64,000 nucleotides of DNA from Flagellimonas abyssi. GTDB taxonomy: Bacteria; Bacteroidota; Bacteroidia; Flavobacteriales; Flavobacteriaceae. The first letter of the stretch is position 1. Each line of letters begins with the position of its first letter. Below, one piece after another: positions 32,046-40,114 of this stretch. The stretch spans positions 434,001 to 498,000 of the forward strand of contig NZ_JAHZSV010000001.1 of the NCBI RefSeq assembly GCF_019457905.1, written 5' to 3'. The notes below the pieces were generated by a model that worked only from the letters and a program-made list of their open reading frames with translations, did no database searches and was not told the DNA's origin. The position numbers and the translations under genes are program-made.

Positions 32046-34958
32046 CTAATTAATAATGGAATCATAAATGGCCTGTTGTATACGGGTCCTCAGCCCGGAT
32101 TTTATGAGCAAGGTGTTTGTTGCCGAGGGATAGGTCCTATTGGACAAAAACACATAAACAATTTTCTCATCAGGGTCTGCCCATGTATAGGTTCCAGTAA
32201 ACCCACTGTGTCCAAAACTCTTTTGGGAGACACATCCACAAGTTGGCCCACTTTCATTCAACTGTGGCTTATCAAAACCGACACCTCTCCGTACGTTCTT
32301 ATTACAGAAATAGCAGGTATTGAAACGCTTTACCGTTCGTGCATTAAAAAACTGTTCCCCACCATAATAACCTCCCTGTAAATACATCTGCATAATCTTG
32401 GCTACCTCATTGGCTGTACTAAAAAGACCTGCATGGCCACCTACTCCGCCCTGCATGGCCGCACCCATATCATGTACATAACCCTGCACGGTTTGATACC
32501 TGTAATAGTCGTCCTCTTCCGATGGAACTATCTCTTCTTTGGAAAATTTTTTGAGCGGATTAAACGTTGTTCGCTGCAGTCCCATGGGGATATACAGAAA
32601 TTCATTGACCAGTTCATCTATGGGCCTACTATATGTTTTTTCGATATATTCCTTAAAAACGTAGTAACCTACATCGCTATACCTGTACCGATTCGATTTT
32701 AGGCTTTGCCGACCAATTCTGTTGTAAATGGAATCTTTGTATGACCTTGTGAGGTATAAATGCTCAGCTACTTTATAAGGAAATGCTTCGGATGGATTAG
32801 GGCTATAAAACTCTGATGATGGTTTCCTGTCCTTGTCCAACGTATCCAAATAAAAAGCAATCCAGGAAGGTAGGCGCCCATAATGCGACAGAGCCTTGAG
32901 CACTGAAACATCTTTGAGCTCGGTATCTGCATACGCTGGAATTAGGTCTTTAAAAGTATCGTTCAAAGCTATTTTTCCTTCCTCTTCCATTTTCATGATC
33001 ATTGGCAAAGTAGAAAGTATCTTTGTCAGTGAAGCTAGGTCGTAAATGGATTCTTCAGATATTTTTTCTTCAGAATCATACGTAGGGTGACCAAAATTCT
33101 TGTTGTAAATAACCTTTCCTTTTCTGGCAATCAATACCTGCGCACCCGGAAACATTAAGGAATCCAATCCCTGCTGTACCAATGTGTCCACCTCGGCCAA
33201 TAATTCCGAACTCATACCGACCCTTTCCGGAATACTGTAGCCCAAACGTTGAATGGGTTCCACAGCAACTCCTGTTCCTACGGGGAACTCATCATGGGCC
33301 GAGACTGGAAGTTTTCCCGTAGCTCCTATAGCACCAAATATCACTTCTGCCACCTTTTCTTGAGCTATCTTACTGTTCTGATACCCTACCACTACGCCAT
33401 CCATGGTATCAAAGTTGAGAACGTCCAACAAAGCATAGGGTCTTGCAAAAAGGGCCAAGATAGTATTACTGGTTCGCAAGCGGGAGATTTCCTCCATCCA
33501 AAAAAGTTCGTTCTTGGAAAATTTATATCCTTTCCAAGGACTTGAATTGTCTTTATGAAAACCGATAATGACCAAGTTGTAATTGGCGAGCTCTTTTTTA
33601 TATTGTGCAATATCCTTGGCTTTGATGTGGGTTACCTTATAGTATTTGTTAAGTGATTCATGGAAAGTGCTCCCGGAATCATCGCCAAAATGTACGTATG
33701 CAATTTTCTTGTTGTCCAATTTTTTGATGGGCATCAAGGAAAAATTGTTTTTCGCTACCGTTATGGCCGCTTCAATGGCCTGTTCATAGATTACATCGTT
33801 CTCAACTCCATTCAAATCTTCATACAAATTCTCCAACTTTACGGGTTGATAATTGTACAGACCAGCTTTGTATTTGGCCATTAATATCTTTTTGACGGAT
33901 TCTGCCAACCGTTCCTCCGTAATCAATCCCTCACCATATGCCTGGATGAAAGTTTCTTTTGCCTTAAGGACATTCTCGGGCATCAATAGCAAATCGTTAC
34001 CTGCCAAAAAAGCTTCCAGTTCCACTTTGCCCTCTGGAGCAAATTCGGATACCGCCTTCATATTCAAAGCATCGGTGATAACCAAACCTTCAAAACCCAA
34101 TTGGTTTTTCAATACTCCGGTAACAATACTCTTGGAAAGCGTGGATGGGTGGCCCTCCCTGCTCTCCAAGCTGGGAACATCCAAATGTGCGACCATGGTA
34201 GAGCTTAGTCCGGCCTCCATTGTTTTTTTGAAGGGATAAAGTTCTATGGAATCCAACCGTTCCACGGAAGAGGTGATGATAGGTAAGGATTTATGGGAAT
34301 CCGTGGCGGTATCTCCATGGCCTGGAAAGTGCTTGCCACTTGAAAGCACGCCAGCCTTTTCCATTCCACGAACAAAAGCACGTCCTTTTTGGGCCACATT
34401 TTTAGGATCTTCCCCAAACGAGCGATTTCCGATAATAGGGTTCTGCGGGTTGTTGTTCACATCCAAGTCCGGCGCAAAATTAATGTGGACGCCCAAACGC
34501 TTGGCATGTTTTCCAATTTGATAACCTATCTTTTCTACGATGGTACTATCCCGAATGGCTCCCAAGGTCATGTTCCACGGAAATGCATAAGTAGAGTCCA
34601 AACGCATGGCCAGTCCCCACTCTGCATCGGAACCGATGAGCAACGGTACTTTGGAAACGGATTGGTATTCGTTGGTCAATTTAGCTTGTTGTTCCGGTCC
34701 GCCAACCAAAAAGATGACGCCTCCTATACCTTGTTCCTCAACAATGTTCTTGACCTTATCGGTCGCAGCTTTGCTTTGGTTCGATGCAACGCTTACCATG
34801 AACAACTGTCCTACTTTTTCCTGTAGGGACATGTTCGCGTATTGATTTTCGACCCATGCCATTTGAGCCACCGAGTCTTTGACAATCAAGGGATTTGACT
34901 GTCCAAAGGTTTGAATGCATACGAGTAGGAAAAAGGGGAATTGGAGTATTTTCCGCAT
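32046..34958 (-). CDS. GH3 beta-N-acetylhexosaminidase fused to a serine beta-lactamase-type domain
   Basis: A 970-residue secreted enzyme. After a signal peptide (about 1-20) comes a glycoside hydrolase family 3 domain with the NagZ-like signature KHFPGHGDTATDSH and the nucleophile Asp in VITDALNMKA, a GH3 C-terminal domain (about 400-560), and a penicillin-binding/beta-lactamase domain with SLTK and YSDVGYY active-site motifs and HSGFTGT. This fusion is known in Bacteroidota and is thought to act in peptidoglycan turnover or recycling. The ATG at 34958 is chosen because it directly precedes the signal peptide; a GTG seven codons earlier is less likely. Confidence 0.92.
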   Translation of the reverse strand: MRKILQFPFFLLVCIQTFGQSNPLIVKDSVAQMAWVENQYANMSLQEKVGQLFMVSVASNQSKAATDKVKNIVEEQGIGGVIFLVGGPEQQAKLTNEYQSVSKVPLLIGSDAEWGLAMRLDSTYAFPWNMTLGAIRDSTIVEKIGYQIGKHAKRLGVHINFAPDLDVNNNPQNPIIGNRSFGEDPKNVAQKGRAFVRGMEKAGVLSSGKHFPGHGDTATDSHKSLPIITSSVERLDSIELYPFKKTMEAGLSSTMVAHLDVPSLESREGHPSTLSKSIVTGVLKNQLGFEGLVITDALNMKAVSEFAPEGKVELEAFLAGNDLLLMPENVLKAKETFIQAYGEGLITEERLAESVKKILMAKYKAGLYNYQPVKLENLYEDLNGVENDVIYEQAIEAAITVAKNNFSLMPIKKLDNKKIAYVHFGDDSGSTFHESLNKYYKVTHIKAKDIAQYKKELANYNLVIIGFHKDNSSPWKGYKFSKNELFWMEEISRLRTSNTILALFARPYALLDVLNFDTMDGVVVGYQNSKIAQEKVAEVIFGAIGATGKLPVSAHDEFPVGTGVAVEPIQRLGYSIPERVGMSSELLAEVDTLVQQGLDSLMFPGAQVLIARKGKVIYNKNFGHPTYDSEEKISEESIYDLASLTKILSTLPMIMKMEEEGKIALNDTFKDLIPAYADTELKDVSVLKALSHYGRLPSWIAFYLDTLDKDRKPSSEFYSPNPSEAFPYKVAEHLYLTRSYKDSIYNRIGRQSLKSNRYRYSDVGYYVFKEYIEKTYSRPIDELVNEFLYIPMGLQRTTFNPLKKFSKEEIVPSEEDDYYRYQTVQGYVHDMGAAMQGGVGGHAGLFSTANEVAKIMQMYLQGGYYGGEQFFNARTVKRFNTCYFCNKNVRRGVGFDKPQLNESGPTCGCVSQKSFGHSGFTGTYTWADPDEKIVYVFLSNRTYPSATNTLLIKSGLRTRIQQAIYDSIIN

Positions 34959-35050
34959 AAATATCTTGTCTTGAACCACAACTTAATGCCAATAAAAATA
35001 TTGCATTTCGTCGAGGAAAGTATGGAAATTAAGATAAATTAAGGGTTTTG

Positions 35051-35533
35051 CTATACAAATCTGGAGTGCCAACTTTCGCTAGCGGGAACCTCCCAGTTTT
35101 CCAAGTATTCCTGTTTGGTAGCGACCAAGTTGTTGAATACGATGGTACTTGGGGAAACTGATTTGGCCTTGGCCAGTTTCTTAAAATCAATCAATGGCTT
35201 ATAGGTTATAAACTCCCCTTGTTTAAAAGAAACGTTCATTCTATCCAGTAGTTCCACATTATATTTTTGCTCCAAACTTTGGATAAAGTGCACAGAGGCG
35301 TCAATGGAACATCCCGAAGCACTGACATTGGTCTGGTCCAATCCAATGACGATAAACCGTTTGTATTTTATCTCAAAACCTGCATGCAGGTCACTTCCAT
35401 GGGCCGTCCATTCCTTTAAAAAAGCGGTCAGGCTTTCCTCCAGTTCTTTCTGTTCTTCCTCCGTAAAGCTCCTGTTGGCTTGGTAAATCCAAACTCTGGA
35501 GTGGTCCGGCAATTCTTTAAAATCTGCTAGCAT
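35051..35533 (-). CDS. Conserved Bacteroidota protein of unknown function
   Basis: A 160-residue soluble protein beginning MLADFKELPDHSRVWIYQANR. This family is widespread in Flavobacteriia and is often labelled an ABC transporter ATPase, but no Walker motifs are present and that label looks wrong. Conserved-looking pieces are RVWIYQANRSFT, CSIDASVHFIQSLE and PLIDFKKLAK. It lies directly downstream of the Fe-S gene pair on the same strand (52 nt gap), a placement common in the group. The ATG at 35533 is preferred to a TTG four codons upstream. No function is proposed. Confidence 0.8.
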   Translation of the reverse strand: MLADFKELPDHSRVWIYQANRSFTEEEQKELEESLTAFLKEWTAHGSDLHAGFEIKYKRFIVIGLDQTNVSASGCSIDASVHFIQSLEQKYNVELLDRMNVSFKQGEFITYKPLIDFKKLAKAKSVSPSTIVFNNLVATKQEYLENWEVPASESWHSRFV

Positions 35534-35585
35534 ATATTTTTTCAATAAGGTCTCGACAATGCTCGACTTGAATTATAAACTTCTT

Positions 35586-36377
35586 TTACAATCCCTGGGA
35601 ATTCGCCAACACTTCGGCCACATCCAAGACTGTAACACTATCCTCTTTTTCGTATGCCTTGATACCATCTGTCATCATGGTATTGCAATATGGGCATCCT
35701 GTGGCTATAATATTAGGATTGGTCTCCAAAGCGCCTTTTGTACGCAGCACGTTGACGTCCATATCTCCCTTTTCGGGCTCTTTGAACATTTGTGCACCAC
35801 CAGCCCCACAGCACAGTGCCGCTTTTTTATGGCGCTTCATTTCTACCAATTCTGCATTGGTTTTGGCAAGAAGTTCCCTTGGAGCATCAAAAACGGAATT
35901 GGCCCTGCCCAAATAACATGGGTCATGAAACGTGATACGTTTTCCTTTGTATCCGTCACCGGTAATGGTCAAACGACCGTTGTCGATAAGTTCTTTAAGG
36001 TATTGTGTATGGTGCAGTACATCATAGTTCCCTCCCAAACTTGGATACTCGTTTTTTAACGTATTGAAAGAATGTGGGTCACAGGTTACAATTCGCTTAA
36101 TTTCATAGCCATTCAACAACTCGATATTCATCATGGCCTGCATCTGAAACAAAAACTCGTTCCCTGCCCGTTTGGCCACATCGCCCGTTGAACTTTCTTC
36201 TGTTCCCAAGACCGCAAAATCAACATTGGCCTTGTTCAGCAACTTTACAAAAGCTCTTGATATCTTCTTGGCACGATCATCAAAACTACCGGCAGAACCG
36301 ACCCAGAACAATATCTCTGGCTGTTTTCCTTCTGCCATAAACTCCTGCATGGTCTTGACCTTCAATTGTTCGCTCAT
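35586..36377 (-). CDS. CCG-domain Fe-S protein, heterodisulfide reductase B/GlcF-like
   Basis: A 263-residue protein with the cysteine-rich CCG arrangement used by HdrB, GlcF and related quinone or disulfide oxidoreductases: HDPCYLGR then LCCGAGGAQMF in one repeat and GCPYCNTM after it. It is the soluble partner of the membrane Fe-S protein encoded 10 nt upstream; together they resemble an electron-transfer pair conserved in Flavobacteriia whose donor is not established. No signal peptide, so it is cytoplasmic or membrane-associated. Confidence 0.88.
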   Translation of the reverse strand: MSEQLKVKTMQEFMAEGKQPEILFWVGSAGSFDDRAKKISRAFVKLLNKANVDFAVLGTEESSTGDVAKRAGNEFLFQMQAMMNIELLNGYEIKRIVTCDPHSFNTLKNEYPSLGGNYDVLHHTQYLKELIDNGRLTITGDGYKGKRITFHDPCYLGRANSVFDAPRELLAKTNAELVEMKRHKKAALCCGAGGAQMFKEPEKGDMDVNVLRTKGALETNPNIIATGCPYCNTMMTDGIKAYEKEDSVTVLDVAEVLANSQGL

Positions 36378-36387
36378 AGTTTTAGAT

Positions 36388-37713
36388 TTATTCGTTTACC
36401 CAGTTTAGACGGTCCATTTGGTTGTACGGCCAAGGGGCCCCGTTGTTTTCGATATTGGACATCATATTGTTCAACTCGGTAGGCGCCGCAGACTGTTCCA
36501 TCACCAAATACCTACGCATTTCCACGATAATGGACAATGGATCTATGCTCACGGGACAAGCCTGCACGCACGCATTACACGTTGTACATGCCCATAGTTC
36601 CTCCGGGGTAATATAATCGTTCAATAATTGTTTGCCATCGGAAACAAACTCTCCTTTATTGGCATCCATGATTTTACCCACCTCCTCCAACCGGTCACGG
36701 GTATCCATCATTATTTTTCGGGGTGATAGTTTTTTACCTGTTTGATTGGCCGGACATTCTGATGTACATCGCCCACACTCGGTACAGGTATACGCATTGA
36801 GCAATTGCACCCAGTTTAGGTCCATGACATCGGATGCCCCAAATTTTTCCGGCTCGCCGGTATCTTGTTCGGCCGGAGCAGCATAAGGGTCTGCATCAGG
36901 GTCCATCATCAATTTGACCTCCTTGGTGACCGATTCCAGATTATTGAACTGCCCTTGTGGCTTCACTTTACCATAATAAGTGTTAGGAAATGCCAAAAGG
37001 ATATGTAAATGTTTGGAGTAATACAGGTAGTTCAAAAAGGCCAAAATGCCTAAAATATGTAACCACCATGCTGTTCTTTCAACCAAGATCAAGGAAGATT
37101 CGGAAAGCCCATCCAAAATTGGAACAATAAATTGACTTACTGGAAATGCTCCTGCTTCGTGATAATGCTCGGCACCCAGTTGCTGCAACTGAAAATCGGC
37201 TGCGTTCATGGTGAGAAACAAAATCATCAGTACAAACTCAATGTACAGAATCATATTTCCATCTGTTTTGGGCCACCCTTTCATCTCAGGTTTTATAAAA
37301 CGCTGTATCCTGATGATGTTCCTTCGTATCCAAAAAACCACCACGGCCACAATGACCAGAAGCGCCAATACCTCAAAAGAGCCTATCAAAAAGTCATAAA
37401 TAGAACCTAGGGGAGAAAATAACCTGTGGGTTCCAAAAAGCCCATCGAGGATAATTTCCAGTACTTCGATATTGATGATGATAAAGCCCACATAAACGAT
37501 CACATGCATAATGCCCGCTATTGGACGTACCACCATTTTTGTTTGGCCCAAGGCTATTCTTGCCATGTTCTTCCAACGTTTTGATTTGTTGTCGCTTACA
37601 TCAACATCTTTACCTAGTTTGATGTTACGGGACAACTTTTTTACGTTCCGGGCAAAAAAACCAATACCCAAAATAAGGGCCACGGCAAATATGATATTGG
37701 GCAAATACTCCAT
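36388..37713 (-). CDS. Membrane Fe-S oxidoreductase with two 4Fe-4S clusters
   Basis: A 441-residue protein. The N-terminal half has about five membrane segments (among them IIFAVALILGIGFFA and VLALLVIVAVVVFWI); the C-terminal half has a dicluster ferredoxin region with CTECGRCTSECPANQTG and CTTCNACVQACPVS, each ending in the Cys-Pro typical of 4Fe-4S sites. Histidines in the membrane part could bind heme as in NarI/HdrE-like subunits. It passes electrons between the membrane and the CCG protein encoded just downstream. Its start abuts the end of the MlaD-like gene. Confidence 0.88.
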   Translation of the reverse strand: MEYLPNIIFAVALILGIGFFARNVKKLSRNIKLGKDVDVSDNKSKRWKNMARIALGQTKMVVRPIAGIMHVIVYVGFIIINIEVLEIILDGLFGTHRLFSPLGSIYDFLIGSFEVLALLVIVAVVVFWIRRNIIRIQRFIKPEMKGWPKTDGNMILYIEFVLMILFLTMNAADFQLQQLGAEHYHEAGAFPVSQFIVPILDGLSESSLILVERTAWWLHILGILAFLNYLYYSKHLHILLAFPNTYYGKVKPQGQFNNLESVTKEVKLMMDPDADPYAAPAEQDTGEPEKFGASDVMDLNWVQLLNAYTCTECGRCTSECPANQTGKKLSPRKIMMDTRDRLEEVGKIMDANKGEFVSDGKQLLNDYITPEELWACTTCNACVQACPVSIDPLSIIVEMRRYLVMEQSAAPTELNNMMSNIENNGAPWPYNQMDRLNWVNE

Positions 37714-38700
37714 TTATTGATTTTCTTTTTGTTGTATGGAATCAAGCTGCTCGGCCGGATCGTCCTCCGGCAGGGTATATTCTTTTTGCTTTTTGCCAAA
37801 CACCGAAACATTTACGTAGCGTTTGGGGTTAAGCCTAAAATCCTGTAGCAAAAGGTCCAACTCCTTGGATGCCTCGGCCAGATTGTCGTAAAGGGCATCG
37901 TCTTGGTGCAGTTTGCCCAGAGACCCTTCGCCTCTTTCTATTTTGGCCAAGATGGCGTTCAACTTGTTGACGGTAGTTTTGAACTCGGTCAATGTTCCTC
38001 CCAAATCAGAATTTACAAGCGAATCGGAAAGTTTTGAAAAATTGGAGGTAATATGACTTACATTTTTTAGAGAGCTGTCCAATTGCATTTTGTTGTTATC
38101 CAACAGAACGTTCAAATTATCGGCACTTGTCTTAAAAGATTTTACCAACTGGTTCAATGAAGTGATGGTTTCCTGCAGCTGCTTTTTGGTCGGGTCGTCC
38201 AATATTTGGTTTACGTTCATCAACAATGAATCTGCATTGGAGACCGCTCCCTCCACCTTCATCTGCAAGGGCGTCAATTTCTGCTGTACTAATTCGGTAA
38301 GCCCTGGTTTTATTTTGGATTGTAGCGTATCTCCCGATTTTGCCGGTGGCGCATTATCCAATACTGGTACAATTTGCACTCCCTTACCACCAATAATACC
38401 CGTATCAAACAATTCTGCGATACTATTACTGGAGAACTCAAATTCGTTGGTAACGGTCAAGGTCACCAATAATTTCCCGGACCCATCCCTGAACCTGATA
38501 TCGGTAACATTACCGACATCAAAACCGTTGATCGTCACCTTTGTTCCTGGTTGCAAACCTCCTACATCATCATAAACGGCGTAAAAAGTTTTACTTTTTT
38601 CAAAAAGAGCGGAGGATTTTAAGTAGCTAAGTCCAAAGATCAAGGCCACTATTCCAGCGACTACAATGATCCCAGTTTTTATTTCCCTGGATAGTTTCAA
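37714..38700 (-). CDS. MlaD/MCE-domain lipid transport protein
   Basis: A 328-residue protein with one N-terminal membrane helix (about 9-30), then an MCE domain with VYDDVGGLQPGTKVTINGF and VGNVTDIRF, and a long helical coiled-coil part (about 130-290). It is the periplasmic substrate-binding subunit type of an Mla-like ABC system that moves phospholipids between membranes. The permease and ATPase are not adjacent here, which is usual for Flavobacteriia. It follows the amidase gene by 65 nt on the same strand. Confidence 0.9.
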   Translation of the reverse strand: MKLSREIKTGIIVVAGIVALIFGLSYLKSSALFEKSKTFYAVYDDVGGLQPGTKVTINGFDVGNVTDIRFRDGSGKLLVTLTVTNEFEFSSNSIAELFDTGIIGGKGVQIVPVLDNAPPAKSGDTLQSKIKPGLTELVQQKLTPLQMKVEGAVSNADSLLMNVNQILDDPTKKQLQETITSLNQLVKSFKTSADNLNVLLDNNKMQLDSSLKNVSHITSNFSKLSDSLVNSDLGGTLTEFKTTVNKLNAILAKIERGEGSLGKLHQDDALYDNLAEASKELDLLLQDFRLNPKRYVNVSVFGKKQKEYTLPEDDPAEQLDSIQQKENQ

Positions 38701-38765
38701 AAGATTCGGTTTATGTTTTAAACAAAATTAGGAATAATTTTCACAAGAGGGCATTTGAAGCATTG

Positions 38766-39986
38766 CTACTTCAACGCGTCCGTTATCGGAACCCTTACCC
38801 CATTTTTGTATGCAACTATATAGGATGTGGTATAACCCTTTGCATCCGCATCATTTTTCAACCGCTTAGCCGCCTCATAATTGCTGGCATTACCATACAT
38901 ATATCTAAACATGTTCTTATATGGCTCTTTGGACAATTGATCCAGCCCGTTAAAATTATCCGGTCTTAAAGGTATCGTTTTTCCACTTGCCATTAGCTGT
39001 ACTTTAAAAACTACATCTGTATCCTTGGATTCAACAACAATTTCTTTTTCCGATTCGGATGAAGCGGCAGTATTGATTTCTTGTTTTACCAGTTCCTTTT
39101 CAACTGTTGTTTCTTTGATTATTTCTTTAGGCGTTTCTTCTTTGACATTGTCAACAACTTCAACGTCTTCAATCTTTTGTGCCTCAGGAACGGAAATTGA
39201 AGTAGTAAGGCCCATTTCTTCTTTATATGCCAAAACCGCTTTAGCAATGGCATTTCCCATTTCTTCCTGACCGCTTTTTGAATTAAGATAGCTTCCTTCA
39301 CTCTTATTGGTCAAAAATCCGGCCTCGACCAAGACACTTGGCATAAAGGTCTGGTGCAGTACAATGAATCCCGCTTGCTTGACTTTTCGATCCTTACGCT
39401 TTAACTGTTTTGTAAAATTGTCCTGAAGTTTTTTGCCCAATTGTATGCTCTGGTCCAAAAACTCTTCCTGCATAATGGTAAGACCAATTACCGATTCAGG
39501 GGAATTAATGTCGTACTCGGCATACCGTTGTTCATAATTATCCTCCAAATAGATTACAGAGTTCTCTTTCTTGGCCACCTCAAAGTTTTGACGGTTGGCA
39601 TGCAACCCCAATACATAGGTCTCGGTACCATAAGCATCAGAACTATGGGCATTGCAATGTACGGATACAAATAAATCCGCATTGGCCTTGTTGGCAATCT
39701 CCCCTCGCTCGAACAGATCCACAAATGTGTCATCATCACGTGTGTAGACCACCTTAATATCTTGATGCTTTTCCAGCTGTTTTCCTACATTGAGTACAAT
39801 GGCCAGGGCAATTTTTTTCTCCAAATAACCATTTCCAATGTTTCCGGGGTCATGTCCACCATGCCCTGCATCCAAAACAACAACAAATTTATCCTTCGAT
39901 TGAACCTCGGTATCATTTTTGTTGAATGAGGTCAAAGGAAGGGCCAGAAGTATAACAACTAAAAATGCCAACCGACTTTTATTCAT
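38766..39986 (-). CDS. N-acetylmuramoyl-L-alanine amidase (Amidase_3) with C-terminal SPOR-like domain
   Basis: A 406-residue secreted cell-wall amidase that cuts the bond between muramic acid and the stem peptide. After the signal peptide (about 1-20) the Amidase_3 domain shows the zinc-binding set: LDAGHGGHDPG, a later Glu in YLEKKIALAI, and SVHCNA, plus EAGFLTNKSEG. A low-complexity Glu/Val/Lys linker (about 245-310) leads to a C-terminal domain (FKVQLMASG to the end) that looks like a SPOR peptidoglycan-binding fold. The ATG at 39986 directly precedes the hydrophobic signal; an upstream in-frame start adds 18 unrelated residues. It is divergent from lptD. Confidence 0.92.
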   Translation of the reverse strand: MNKSRLAFLVVILLALPLTSFNKNDTEVQSKDKFVVVLDAGHGGHDPGNIGNGYLEKKIALAIVLNVGKQLEKHQDIKVVYTRDDDTFVDLFERGEIANKANADLFVSVHCNAHSSDAYGTETYVLGLHANRQNFEVAKKENSVIYLEDNYEQRYAEYDINSPESVIGLTIMQEEFLDQSIQLGKKLQDNFTKQLKRKDRKVKQAGFIVLHQTFMPSVLVEAGFLTNKSEGSYLNSKSGQEEMGNAIAKAVLAYKEEMGLTTSISVPEAQKIEDVEVVDNVKEETPKEIIKETTVEKELVKQEINTAASSESEKEIVVESKDTDVVFKVQLMASGKTIPLRPDNFNGLDQLSKEPYKNMFRYMYGNASNYEAAKRLKNDADAKGYTTSYIVAYKNGVRVPITDALK

Positions 39987-40062
39987 AAGATTTGAGTAAT
40001 TATAGTGTCCAGTAATGGTTAAAAATATTGTAATCCCCAATTAGTAGAACAAAAAATATATG

Positions 40063-40070
40063 TAAGTTTG
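40063..40070 (+). promoter_or_regulatory. Putative -7 box for lptD
   Basis: TAAGTTTG matches TAnnTTTG exactly and lies about 45 nt before the TTG start at 40115. A TTG exists further upstream but at too great a spacing for a standard -33 element. Confidence 0.4.
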
Positions 40071-40114
40071 ATCCCTGAACTGGGCCAACTAGCACAAAAA
40101 TAGGATTTATCACG

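Noticed and set aside
35559..36059. A plus-strand frame opposite the CCG Fe-S gene
   Set aside because: Antisense to a gene with clear cysteine motifs; no promoter or family pattern of its own.
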